DNA from: Desulfobacteraceae bacterium
GTDB taxonomy: Bacteria; Desulfobacterota; Desulfobacteria; Desulfobacterales; Desulfobacteraceae
Reading direction: 5' to 3'
DNA: 38,608 bases
Assembly: GCA_024226935.1 (NCBI GenBank)
Contig: JAAELK010000279.1
Coordinates: 1 to 38,608, forward strand
Under the pieces are notes generated by a model. That model ran no database searches. It saw only the letters and a list, made by a program, of their open reading frames with translations, and was not told the origin of the DNA. Both the position numbers and the translations under genes were made by a program. Shown here one piece after another: positions 27,551 to 36,439 of this stretch. How positions within the stretch are numbered: the first letter of the stretch is position 1; each line of letters begins with the position of its first letter.

Positions 27551-30214
27551 TTATTTTATGGATTCACATTCATGAACCATTTTTATATTTAAAACAGATT
27601 CTATATCTCTTTTAAACTTATTATGATATCGCTTTATCATTCCAAGGCTGGAAGTTATCATATCAAGCTGCCGGGTATGGGTGATCAGATAGCCAACAAT
27701 TTTTAATCTATCCATCATAAATCCCTTCTCATATCCTTTTATACGGGCATGCATATTATCTTTTTTGATTTCAATCTTAAAACCATAATCGGATAAAAAA
27801 TTTCCAATAAAACGAACACGTTTGAGTCTACGCTCATAATCAGCAGCCCCTCCCTGGAATCGAAAACTTATATAATTTTGCCTGACCCGTTCACTTACAA
27901 AGGCCTCCAATATTGAAAAATGGAACCCCAGCCTGGAACTCAAACTGCAATATTGTCTGGAAATCATAAAATAATTACGTTCGCTATATTTAGAACGCAT
28001 ACCAAGATTTAAAGCAGGATTTGCAGTTGCCTGAAACATCACAGACATAAGCCCTTTTCCATTAATTGGCGGAGGCCCCTCCCAGGGAACGGCAATTATA
28101 CCCTCCCATAATGCAAGCATGGGGACGCAGGAAATATCATCCAGAAGAACATATTTACCGGCTACCTTTTTTTTAAACCCATCCTCAAGATTTAAAATCC
28201 ACCATTGCATTGGAACATGGTGATATAGTTGTTTCGAAGTGTTTTCTTCAAAATCATGATTCTTACCAAAATTAAACATTTCATAAACTGACTTCTCATG
28301 AATAAATCGGGTAATATCATGGAGAGTTTTACAATTTGAAATACTGAATTTACTGGAATCAGGATCCAGTAAATTTAAAGGAGAGATATGCCGGCCGACC
28401 TTTTTAAGGAGTTTGTATACAGGACTTGCCTCCATAAGATTTTTCTTTTTGAACTTATTTTCAAGAAGACTTTCAATGCGGCCCTTATAAACACAAAGGC
28501 CATCGGCATCAATTGTTATTGTTTCTCCGTTTTTTATTTTTTGACAAATCGCTGGCACACCAAAAAGGGCTGGAACTTCAAACTCCCTGGCCACACTTGC
28601 CAAATGCCCGGCAAAACCTCCGTTTTCAGTGATTATGCCACAAGCTCTATTTAAAAGAGGGGCCCAATCGGGCAGTGCCCGCCGGGTAATAAGGATTGCA
28701 TTTTCAGGAAATTTCAATAAATCCACTCTTTTGTCAACAATATACGCCTCTCCTGCGGCTACACCCGGACTTGCCATTATCCCTTCCCCGGCTATCAATT
28801 TCTCCTTATCAAGTTTGGATACAATACAAACCTTTTTTGCGGCCTTATGTTTTTGTTTGAAGGAACGACATTGTAATATATAAATTACCGGAGGGTCAGA
28901 CCCCACCACCGCCCACTCAATATCCTGGGGAGCCCCGTAGTAGGATTCAATTTTTATTGTTAACTTCGCCAGATCTGTGATAGTTTTTTCATTTAATGAC
29001 GGTAAAAGTTGAAAATCTTTTGCAATATCTATTTTGCAAACCCCTTCTTCAGGATCACAAACAATTTTTTTATCTTTTTCAGGGATATTTTTTTGAATAA
29101 GACGAAAACCAGGATTTCTATCCACAACAAAAAGATCGGAATTTAAGGAACCATCCACCACAGATTTCGGCAAACCCCAGGTTGAATGGATAAAGATGGA
29201 ATCGTTATGAATGTCGAAGGGGTTACAAGAGTAAGCCACTCCACCAGAGACTGCATCTATCATGGCCATACAGCCCACACACATTGAAATATCCTCGTCC
29301 CTAAATCCCCTGTTCATACGATAACTTATTGCGGTAACACTGTATTTACTTGCAACAACTTCCTTATAGGCCTGGAAAATATTTTCAACACAAACATTCA
29401 AAACAGTTCGATATTGACCGGCAAAAGAGATCCCTGCACTATCTTCTCCCAGGGCACTGCTCCTCAAGGCCAATGTAAGAGGTTGCCTGCTGCGCTCTTT
29501 TAAAGCTGCCAAAGCCTTTTCAACAAGCTTTTTAAGGTCTGAAGGAAGCCTGGCATTTATGATGAGCTGCTGAATCTGTGAGCTTAATTTATAGGGCTTA
29601 TTTATATCATCGAAGGGTACAGCCTGAATCAATCTGTTTATCTCAAGCTGAAGATTATTATATCCAAAAAAATATTCACAGGCGTAGGCTGTCAAAACAA
29701 AACCATCGGGAACATTTACACCAAGTACATTTTTCACCTCTCCAAGATTAGCCATTTTACCACCAACCAGATCGGTCATTGTCATATCAATATCGGATAT
29801 AAAAATAACCAGCCGCTTATCCTCGACCAAAGGTTTTTCTTTCAATATATGATTAATATCACTCTGGATGGCATCAAAACGATGGAAAAGAGCACCATAT
29901 TTTCCCGGGGCAAGCCTGTCCAGGTTACGAATCATACGGTAAATATTTACTAAAACGGCCGTGCAATTCGCATTTATGGAGGACATTCCAAAGGGGCGGC
30001 CCTGGCTTAAAAGTTTTTCAATCTCCCCCATTATTTCAAGGGCATTATTGTTAGCATTCAACAAAAGCTTAAAAGCATGATATCTTTGTTTGAAATCGCA
30101 AGACACCAAAGCCGCCTCTTGGGACTTTTTCCTTCGTGGAGAAAAAAATATATTTTTTAAATACCGTAAAAACCGACCCATTTCATCCCACCATGGATAT
30201 GCGGGAAAACACAT
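27551..30214 (-). CDS. PEP-synthase/PPDK-like protein without PEP/pyruvate barrel
   Basis: The 887-residue reading has an unassigned helical N-terminus (1-130), a PPDK ATP-grasp domain (about 145-450) and a phosphohistidine swivel domain (about 475-580). ATP-binding residues are intact: GGKMANLGE (151-159), R251 in LALRSSALGEDS, E433 in DIEWA and Q448. The swivel histidine is H537 in NGGFAGHLASVARE. Normal PPDK or PpsA then has a TIM-barrel PEP/pyruvate site. Here residues 585-887 are an unrelated domain (WWILNLEDGF, GYLITHTRQLDM). It should therefore phosphorylate its histidine from ATP and pass phosphate to an unknown acceptor. Two starts are possible, at 30214 (GGGGGAA upstream) or at 30181. 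It lies 26 bases after the two-pass membrane gene and 20 before the PAS kinase. Confidence 0.8.
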   Translation of the reverse strand: MCFPAYPWWDEMGRFLRYLKNIFFSPRRKKSQEAALVSCDFKQRYHAFKLLLNANNNALEIMGEIEKLLSQGRPFGMSSINANCTAVLVNIYRMIRNLDRLAPGKYGALFHRFDAIQSDINHILKEKPLVEDKRLVIFISDIDMTMTDLVGGKMANLGEVKNVLGVNVPDGFVLTAYACEYFFGYNNLQLEINRLIQAVPFDDINKPYKLSSQIQQLIINARLPSDLKKLVEKALAALKERSRQPLTLALRSSALGEDSAGISFAGQYRTVLNVCVENIFQAYKEVVASKYSVTAISYRMNRGFRDEDISMCVGCMAMIDAVSGGVAYSCNPFDIHNDSIFIHSTWGLPKSVVDGSLNSDLFVVDRNPGFRLIQKNIPEKDKKIVCDPEEGVCKIDIAKDFQLLPSLNEKTITDLAKLTIKIESYYGAPQDIEWAVVGSDPPVIYILQCRSFKQKHKAAKKVCIVSKLDKEKLIAGEGIMASPGVAAGEAYIVDKRVDLLKFPENAILITRRALPDWAPLLNRACGIITENGGFAGHLASVAREFEVPALFGVPAICQKIKNGETITIDADGLCVYKGRIESLLENKFKKKNLMEASPVYKLLKKVGRHISPLNLLDPDSSKFSISNCKTLHDITRFIHEKSVYEMFNFGKNHDFEENTSKQLYHHVPMQWWILNLEDGFKKKVAGKYVLLDDISCVPMLALWEGIIAVPWEGPPPINGKGLMSVMFQATANPALNLGMRSKYSERNYFMISRQYCSLSSRLGFHFSILEAFVSERVRQNYISFRFQGGAADYERRLKRVRFIGNFLSDYGFKIEIKKDNMHARIKGYEKGFMMDRLKIVGYLITHTRQLDMITSSLGMIKRYHNKFKRDIESVLNIKMVHECESIK

Positions 30215-30240
30215 ATATTCCCCCGCATATTCTTAAAAAT

Positions 30241-30927
30241 TTAGTGGTCAAACTGCAACCCCCAACCTTCAAATAAAAACATGATAGCAAACCCGTACCA
30301 TAAGGTATAAACAACATAAAAAACCAGTGAAAAAAGAACAATACCCCATTTGGCTGAAATTTTCTGGGACTCAATTTTATAGTAATTATATGAAGTTTCC
30401 AGACCCTTTTTTTGTACTATGGAAACAACCTTGGCCTCTTTGAAAAGTTTTTGCTTTTTAAGGGCTTTATCCATACGGCTGGATGCCACCCACCAATTAT
30501 AAAGAACCTGCTTTTCATAGTAACCATACTTTTCAACAATTTTTGTTCCCTGATTGAAATACATCAAATCAGCGTCTTTCAGGCAATTATCAAGTATTTT
30601 ACCCAGATCCCCTTTTACTTTCACCATGGAACCGGATACTTCCACATTTGCACCATTTTTATTGATAAGTATGGCGGTCTGGGAAGCTTGTTCAACACTG
30701 TCCATTTTTATGGTAAAAGAGACAATTTCCCCTTTAAGGGGCTCGATATCTTCTTGAAGTTTAGGAATAAAATAAGCAGATCCCTTTGAAATGGAATTAT
30801 ACAGATCATCAAGGTATTCCAGACCGTTTTGACCTTTAAATATCGGTGAAAACATCAAAACAAGAACAATAAAAAAAGAGACCAGCAACCCAAGTCCAGA
30901 ATAAAATATTTTCTTATTTTTTATCAT
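30241..30927 (-). CDS. Two-pass membrane protein, unknown function
   Basis: A 228-residue protein with a hydrophobic segment at about 8-30 and another at about 194-222. Between them lies a 160-residue soluble domain with a short strand-rich patch (NGANVEVSGSMVKVKGDLG) and helices. The N-terminal orientation (basic MIKNKK inside) puts the middle domain outside the membrane. It is not recognised. Its start overlaps the permease stop by four bases (ATGA), with GGAGG upstream, so it is made in step with the permease and may be its accessory subunit or a periplasmic sensor for it. Confidence 0.7.
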   Translation of the reverse strand: MIKNKKIFYSGLGLLVSFFIVLVLMFSPIFKGQNGLEYLDDLYNSISKGSAYFIPKLQEDIEPLKGEIVSFTIKMDSVEQASQTAILINKNGANVEVSGSMVKVKGDLGKILDNCLKDADLMYFNQGTKIVEKYGYYEKQVLYNWWVASSRMDKALKKQKLFKEAKVVSIVQKKGLETSYNYYKIESQKISAKWGIVLFSLVFYVVYTLWYGFAIMFLFEGWGLQFDH

Positions 30928-32210
30928 GATTTTGCCTCCTTTCCATTAAGTTTACCAAGATTAAATAGAAAGGTAGCAATAACCCAGATGCTGAAAAAGC
31001 CGATCACAAGAAAAAATGCCCAGATACCGATGATATTCAAAATATCACCAACCTGCTTTGAAATAGGAATTATTTCCATTGCACCAAGCTTTCCCGGTAG
31101 AGCAAAGATTCTATTCACAAACCCTGCAAGCACGGCCATTGCGTAAAAGCCTCTGATGGTAACTCCTTTGACAACTTTTGTAACCATGGCACCGATCTGA
31201 ACCCCTATCAAGGATCCCAATAGCATACCCATGGCCAGAGTATAGAAAATAAAACCATAAACTGCATACTGGGTGATACCTGCATACCCGGCTGTAAACA
31301 CGATTTGAAAGATATCGGTTCCAACGGTTGTCATTGAGGATACACCAAGCATATATACAAAAATCGGGAAGGTCAGGAAACCGCCGCCCACACCCATTAT
31401 TCCTGCGGCAAGGCCAACCAGAGCACCACTTAAAACCAGAAATACCCATGAGATGCTGCGACCTCCCGGAACCAGATCATGATCGAAGTTAACCATGGGT
31501 GGAATTTTAATGGCCTGCAACTTTTTGGAGAAAGTTCCCATTTCATCAGCTTCTCCCCCGTGGGGATCAGAATCTCCCAAATCCGATTTTCTGGCTTTAA
31601 GATAATCAAACAAGGAATAAAAACCCAAAAGCCCCAACATGATTGAGTATACACTGGTAATAAAAGCATCACTTAATACCGGATTAATTTCGTAGAGTAA
31701 GCGATTTATCAATCCTCCGGCCGTGGCCCCGGATATCGCCCCGATAAGAAAGACTAAAGCCATGGGCACATTTACATTACCTAATTTTCGATGGATAACA
31801 CTTCCCATAATTGCTTTTGCAAAAATATGAAAAAGGTCGGTTCCAACCGCAAGGATTCCTTGTATACCTGCACTCATCAGTGCAGGAGCAATAATAAACC
31901 CGCCGCCGGCTCCAATACAGCCGGTAATCAACCCCGCGCCCATCCCGATAAGACTGGAGATAATAAAAATACCTGTAGAATAAAATGCAGGACTATAGGC
32001 TTTTTTACCCCCCAATAGTTGTGGCAACTCCATGGTACCAAGCTGGTCAGCAAAGGCATAAGCTCCCAGTACAATTGGAATAAGTAATAAAAGGAGAACA
32101 ATCAATCGTTTTTTATCCCGGAAAATCGTATTGGAAACATCGAGTTCCCACCGCGCATGGGCCTGAGCCCCCATTGTCATAAACCTGCCCCATTGTCGAA
32201 AAAAATTCAT
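30924..32210 (-). CDS. TauE/SafE (TSUP) family permease
   Basis: The 428-residue inner-membrane protein has two related halves, each with a glycine-rich signature: ITGCIGAGGGFIIAPAL and AAGIMGVGGGFLTFPIF. A further membrane segment precedes the first half (about 35-55), and a charged cytoplasmic loop (ARKSDLGDSDPHGGEADE) joins the halves. The family exports or imports sulfite, sulfoacetate, thiosulfate or other organosulfur anions. In a sulfate reducer, sulfite or an organosulfonate is a reasonable guess, unproven. An AAGGAG site lies upstream. It follows a response regulator gene by 37 bases. Confidence 0.92.
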   Translation of the reverse strand: MNFFRQWGRFMTMGAQAHARWELDVSNTIFRDKKRLIVLLLLLIPIVLGAYAFADQLGTMELPQLLGGKKAYSPAFYSTGIFIISSLIGMGAGLITGCIGAGGGFIIAPALMSAGIQGILAVGTDLFHIFAKAIMGSVIHRKLGNVNVPMALVFLIGAISGATAGGLINRLLYEINPVLSDAFITSVYSIMLGLLGFYSLFDYLKARKSDLGDSDPHGGEADEMGTFSKKLQAIKIPPMVNFDHDLVPGGRSISWVFLVLSGALVGLAAGIMGVGGGFLTFPIFVYMLGVSSMTTVGTDIFQIVFTAGYAGITQYAVYGFIFYTLAMGMLLGSLIGVQIGAMVTKVVKGVTIRGFYAMAVLAGFVNRIFALPGKLGAMEIIPISKQVGDILNIIGIWAFFLVIGFFSIWVIATFLFNLGKLNGKEAKS

Positions 32211-32247
32211 TATTTAAAACTCCTTATATATTAAAGTTATATTTTCA

Positions 32248-32697
32248 TCATCCCAGTTTGACTGTTTTTTTTATGTTTAAATTTAATCCCCCCTCGTCGG
32301 TTTTTATTTTTCCTTTGCTGATCTGAATTTTGTCGTAGGCATCCTCAAGCTTAAACAGCAAATCATCGATATCGATGGGCTTTAACAAATAATCAAATGC
32401 CCCTGTTTCCATCCCTTCTCCGGCCGCTTCCAGACAAGCATGACCGGTCAGCATAATCACTTCAATGGCAGGCCATTTTCCCTTTATTTTTTTCAAGACT
32501 TCAATTCCATCCATACCCGGCATACAAACATCCAGCACGACCAGGTCAACAAGATTAGCTTCTAAAATAGTTATGGCAGCCTCCCCACTATTTGTACCCG
32601 AAACATCCATACCCCGTTTTTTCAGCCGTTTGATCAATGTTTCCAGAAAAGCAACTTCATCATCCACAAATAATATTTTCATAGGTTTATTGTTCAT
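32248..32697 (-). CDS. Single-domain response regulator (first of two)
   Basis: The 149-residue protein is a receiver with the acidic pair D12-D13, D56 in LVVLDVCMPGMDG, MLTGHA and K107 in YLLKPI. A short helical tail follows (KIQISKGKIKTDEGG). No output domain. GGAG lies seven bases before the ATG. It is next to a second similar regulator and just upstream of the permease, so it likely relays a signal rather than binding DNA. Confidence 0.92.
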   Translation of the reverse strand: MNNKPMKILFVDDEVAFLETLIKRLKKRGMDVSGTNSGEAAITILEANLVDLVVLDVCMPGMDGIEVLKKIKGKWPAIEVIMLTGHACLEAAGEGMETGAFDYLLKPIDIDDLLFKLEDAYDKIQISKGKIKTDEGGLNLNIKKTVKLG

Positions 32698-32766
32698 AAA
32701 TTTACTCCATTAATCCTGGCCGGTTCGCATATTTATTGGTATTTTTGTCCATAAAAGTTTTCCTTC

Positions 32767-33198
32767 CTATGGACGATGAGAGGTAATTTCCCTGATGCTT
32801 GCTTCCAGAATTTTTTCTTCATGACGCCTTTTTTTATTCGCTGCCTCATCAACTTTGGCAATTAAAATTTCCATATCACAGGGTTTTGTTAAATAATCAA
32901 AGGCTCCTGATTTCATTCCTTCAATTCCCGATTCAACCGTGGCGTGCCCCGTCAACATGATCACTTCAATGAGAGGATGACGATTTTTAATTGTTTTCAA
33001 CACCTGTTCACCATCCATACCGGCCATCTTGACATCAAGAATAACAACTTCGACTTTCGGGTTTAAAGACAGGTGTTCCAGTGCCTGCTCACCACTAAAT
33101 GCTTTGGCTATATTTAACTTTCTTTTATTCAAACGTTTGGCCATGGTCTCAACAAAAGCTTTTTCATCATCAACCAGGAGTACATTTGCATCCATCAT
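32767..33198 (-). CDS. Single-domain response regulator (second of two)
   Basis: The 143-residue receiver has the pair D10-D11, D55 in VVILDVKMAGMDG, MLTGHA and a lysine in YLTKPC. The usual proline-glycine loop is altered (MAGMDG rather than MPGMDG). The basic tail (NKKRRHEEKILEAS) could be a contact helix. AAGGAG precedes the start. It is the first of two single-domain regulators after the dCache-type kinase; the pair may be a duplication with divided roles. Confidence 0.92.
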   Translation of the reverse strand: MMDANVLLVDDEKAFVETMAKRLNKRKLNIAKAFSGEQALEHLSLNPKVEVVILDVKMAGMDGEQVLKTIKNRHPLIEVIMLTGHATVESGIEGMKSGAFDYLTKPCDMEILIAKVDEAANKKRRHEEKILEASIREITSHRP

Positions 33199-33255
33199 AA
33201 TCTCTCTCCTTTCTGGTTATTACATCCCCAATAAGGGGTATTCATATTTTTAACC

Positions 33256-34980
33256 TTAAAGATTTTTCTCATTTTTTTTATCGTTCACCGGTAAATATAT
33301 GGAAAAAGTTGTCCCAATATCCATCACGCTGTCCACATCAATTTTGCCACCCATTTTCTTGATGATTCCATAACAGATAAAAAGCCCCAGACCGGTTCCC
33401 TTGCCAACGGGCTTAGTTGTAAAAAAAGGATCAAAGATTCTGTCTAAATTAACCGGGGAAATTCCGGCACCGGTATCTGAAATTTTTATCAGGATTTGCC
33501 CATCCACATCCATTGCAGATATTTTAACAATCCCATCTGTTTTTCCCAAAGCATCAACACCATTATTAATCAGGTTAAGAAAAATTTGCTGCAACTCGGT
33601 ATTTGATCCATGGATGATCGGCAGGGGGTCTTTTATATCCGTTTCCATGGTTACATTACTGCCTTTTATTCGTTTTTTGAAATGCTCTATAATCTCCCGG
33701 ATAAGATCATTAATATTTATTTCATGATTATTGGATTGGGTTTTTCGAGCAAAACTCAATAATTTACGAGTTATCTTCTTACAACGGTGCCCCTGGGCTT
33801 TAATCTGGTTCAATGCCCTTTCAAACTCATCAAGATTCTCACTATTTGAAAATTCTTCCTCTTCAAGAAGATCCTGAATCCATCCGGCTTCTTCAACCAT
33901 AATAGCCACAGGATTGTTGATTTCATGGGCAACCCCGGATGCAAGTTCTCCTATGGACGCAAGTTTACTGGTTTCAACCATTCGCTGGTTCATCAATTGT
34001 TTTTCAGTATCGGACTTGGCGATAAAACCAACCATCCTTCTTGAAAGTAGATAGGTCATGGCGATGATCCCACTGCCGCCAAAAATCAAAATTACCAGGG
34101 CTAAGCTCATCGACCTGCGTATGGTTGAAAATGCATCGGAAGTATTTTGACGATAGACAAGAAGCCAGTCATTGTTTTTTAAAAATGAGGAGACATAAAG
34201 ATATTCATCTCCATAAACACTTTTAGTCTTTCTTCCAACTTGCTCTATGGTAATCTGAACCCCATTGAATTTTTCAGGTTTTTTGACCAATAAGCTTTTA
34301 TACAACTCTTTTTCAGAAGAGATATCCACACGGGGCTTGGTCTGAAATTCATTTTTCCGATTGATTATAAATGCAAAACCAGTTTCACCGATGCGAATAT
34401 TTTCCACCAGATCATTAAAGGATAAAAAATCTATTGTAGCCCTCAATATCCAATATTGATCACCTTTTTTTTGTCTTGCAGAAATAATAAAGTGGGGCAA
34501 ACCACGCAGTCCTAAGAACAAATCACTTACAGACACCTCATTTTTAATAGCTTTTTTAAACCAGGCAGCTTCATGGTAATTTGCATTTTTCAATTTAAAG
34601 GGACCTGCATAAGCGACCTGCAGACCTTGTTCATTCAAAACCCCCATATCCACAAAAACATCTTTATATTCTTGTTGAAGGATGGAAAGCCGTTCTGCTA
34701 AAAAAGAATCATTACTTAATTGATCCATCCCATAAGATCTTGATAAAATTTTAATATCACTGGTTTTATCCTGTAAAAAAATATCAATATTCTGTTTATG
34801 CTTTAGAACCAATTCTTCCAGATGGGCATTTACTTTTTCATGATAAGAAGTTTTGAATTGATACAAAATAACCAGAGAAACCAAAATCATGGGGGTAAAC
34901 GAAACAACAATGACAGTGAGCATAATATTTCGAGTCAATGATTTATAATAGGGTCGGCCCCATATTTTGTTTTTATTCAT
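33256..34980 (-). CDS. Membrane sensor histidine kinase, dCache-type input
   Basis: The 574-residue protein has a first membrane segment (about 19-41), a large extracytoplasmic domain of about 245 residues in the style of dCache/double-PAS sensors (FVDMGVLNEQGLQVAYAGPF, GETGFAFIINRKNEF), a second segment (about 290-312) and the kinase core. HisKA has H352 in ASGVAHEINNPVAIM; HATPase has NLINNGVDALG, DTGAGI and GTGLGLFICYG. dCache domains usually bind small organic ligands. It heads the eight-gene run and is probably the kinase of the two single-domain regulators. Confidence 0.93.
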   Translation of the reverse strand: MNKNKIWGRPYYKSLTRNIMLTVIVVSFTPMILVSLVILYQFKTSYHEKVNAHLEELVLKHKQNIDIFLQDKTSDIKILSRSYGMDQLSNDSFLAERLSILQQEYKDVFVDMGVLNEQGLQVAYAGPFKLKNANYHEAAWFKKAIKNEVSVSDLFLGLRGLPHFIISARQKKGDQYWILRATIDFLSFNDLVENIRIGETGFAFIINRKNEFQTKPRVDISSEKELYKSLLVKKPEKFNGVQITIEQVGRKTKSVYGDEYLYVSSFLKNNDWLLVYRQNTSDAFSTIRRSMSLALVILIFGGSGIIAMTYLLSRRMVGFIAKSDTEKQLMNQRMVETSKLASIGELASGVAHEINNPVAIMVEEAGWIQDLLEEEEFSNSENLDEFERALNQIKAQGHRCKKITRKLLSFARKTQSNNHEININDLIREIIEHFKKRIKGSNVTMETDIKDPLPIIHGSNTELQQIFLNLINNGVDALGKTDGIVKISAMDVDGQILIKISDTGAGISPVNLDRIFDPFFTTKPVGKGTGLGLFICYGIIKKMGGKIDVDSVMDIGTTFSIYLPVNDKKNEKNL

Positions 34981-35161
34981 TTCATCTCTTTTAAATCAAT
35001 TTACCGCTCAATTTTCTTTATTTACTCTCAATCGGCTTAGGAGCAACCTTTATACCAGCCGTTTGATCAAGCAAAAAAATCCTTTCAATTTTAAAGAGTA
35101 AAACTTTAAATTTAAATGTCTTATCATTTTTTTGGGGTAGCAAACTATTTTGTCACAACCA

Positions 35162-35192
35162 ACCCAACCGGGGTATTTTTCCCCGGTTGGGT
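35162..35192. terminator. Terminator-like hairpin, GC-rich
   Basis: ACCCAACCGGGG (35162-35173) and CCCCGGTTGGGT (35181-35192) form a perfect 12-bp stem with a TATTTTT loop. There is no plus-strand gene upstream for it to terminate, and on the minus strand it lies between a promoter region and the kinase gene. Confidence 0.5.
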
Positions 35193-35200
35193 CAAAACTC

Positions 35201-35242
35201 CCCGATTTTTAAAAATCGGGAATTTACCCGATTGATTTTTTT
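35201..35242 (+). terminator. Overlapping palindrome and terminator-like stem
   Basis: CCCGATTTTTAAAAATCGGG (35201-35220) is a perfect 20-bp palindrome. Its right arm also pairs differently: AATCGGG (35214-35220) with CCCGATT (35227-35233), followed by GATTTTTTT. The two stems exclude each other, the geometry of an attenuator, but no leader peptide is seen. Confidence 0.4.
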
Positions 35243-35333
35243 CCTAACTTTATATAAGTAGATCAAGTGCCGTAAAAATCGTTTCACTATAAACACCTTA
35301 AGTTACAAAGTATGTAACCGACAGGGCGAAGCT

Positions 35334-35999
35334 GTGTCGACTCTCAAATCAAAGGTCTTCATCAAATTGGAAATTGAAACAAAAATAACAAAAATCATAC
35401 AAGGATTAAATGCCGGAACCGACCCTTTAGTAGTTTCCATGTGCGGAGCTGCAGACCTTGGCAAATCCTTTCTATCGGATAAAATTGCCCGTCAACTCAA
35501 CAACATGGGAATAAGTACAGGTCATCTAACTCTTGATTCATTTTTAATGAAAAGGGAGGAAAGGATAAAAAAAGGTATAAGTGGTTATCAGCCGGACGCT
35601 TATGATTTAAAATCCATAGAAAACCACATTACAAATTTCAAGAATCAAAAAAGCATTAAATTTTTTCCATATGACCACTCAAGTGGAGAAAAATCGCAAG
35701 AAAAAATAACAATAGGTTCATGCAAAGTTCTAATAGTAGATGGCCTTCATTCAATGCATAAAAAAATACGAAAAAACACCTCCCTTTCTTTATTTGTCTA
35801 TACCGATGATGACAAACTACGAAAGATAAGACTTAAAGCAGATATTTTTAAAAGAAAACAGACTGTTGAACTTTCTAAAAAATTGGAACCTGTTGAATTT
35901 GAAAAATATAAAAATTTTGTAGAACCATACAAAAAACAAGCAGATTTTCTCTTAAACTTAAAAGAAAAATGGCGTTATGAACTAGAAAGAGGAGGATAA
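35334..35999 (+). CDS. Uridine-kinase-like P-loop protein
   Basis: The 221-residue protein has a Walker A GAADLGKS (38-45) and a family-like GYQPDAYDLKSIENHI segment, FFPYDH, and VLIVDGLHSM. These parallel the uridine kinase/phosphoribulokinase family (PDxfDl, YDf, IlEGI), which phosphorylate a small nucleoside or sugar. The substrate residues differ, so the nucleoside role is not certain. The start is GTG with an AGGG a few bases upstream. It ends with a one-base stop-start overlap (TAATG) on the next gene. Its codons are more AT-rich than those of galU or gdhA, a possible sign of recent acquisition. Confidence 0.65.
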   Translation: MSTLKSKVFIKLEIETKITKIIQGLNAGTDPLVVSMCGAADLGKSFLSDKIARQLNNMGISTGHLTLDSFLMKREERIKKGISGYQPDAYDLKSIENHITNFKNQKSIKFFPYDHSSGEKSQEKITIGSCKVLIVDGLHSMHKKIRKNTSLSLFVYTDDDKLRKIRLKADIFKRKQTVELSKKLEPVEFEKYKNFVEPYKKQADFLLNLKEKWRYELERGG

Positions 36000-36439
36000 T
36001 GAAAATTTCAAAAGTTACAATACTAACGCTTGGCGTAGCCGATCTAAGCAAAGCGACAAATTTTTATAGGAATGTACTTGGCACACCTCCAAATATATCC
36101 TCTGATGGTATCACGTTCATAGAGCTACCGGGTACTTGGATTGCTCTTTATCCTTTTGAAAAACTTGCAGAAGACATTTCACCCGAAGTTCCTGTTACTA
36201 ACTGCGGGTTTAGCGGAATAACTCTTGCTCATAACGCTGATAGTAAGGATGAAGTTGTTAAAATTGTAAGACGTGCTGAGTTGGCTGGTGCCCGAATCGT
36301 TAAGGAACCGCAAGATACTTTCTGGGGCGGTTTCAGTGGATACTTTGCCGACCTTGATGGCTATTACTGGGAAGTAGCTTGGGGGCCAATGTTTGAGTTT
36401 ACCAAAAATGGTGAAATGAAATTCAAACAAACCTCATAA
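35999..36439 (+). CDS. VOC/glyoxalase-fold protein
   Basis: A 146-residue protein with a paired beta-alpha-beta-beta-beta fold signature: TILTLGVADLSKATNFYRNVLG at the start and the second-half YFADLDGYYWEVAWGP with the usual final glutamate. Family members include dioxygenases, isomerases and drug-binding proteins; the function here is unknown. A GGAGG overlaps the end of the upstream kinase gene, and the TAATG junction indicates coupling. Confidence 0.85.
   Translation: MKISKVTILTLGVADLSKATNFYRNVLGTPPNISSDGITFIELPGTWIALYPFEKLAEDISPEVPVTNCGFSGITLAHNADSKDEVVKIVRRAELAGARIVKEPQDTFWGGFSGYFADLDGYYWEVAWGPMFEFTKNGEMKFKQTS

Larger units (their letters stand above)
34981..35333. other. Divergent intergenic region with hairpin cluster
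   Basis: A 353-base gap between the dCache kinase (minus) and the P-loop kinase gene (plus). It carries three stem-loops within 80 bases (35162-35242), described separately. The remainder (34981-35150) is AT-rich with no clear promoter. No gene is supported. Confidence 0.5.
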
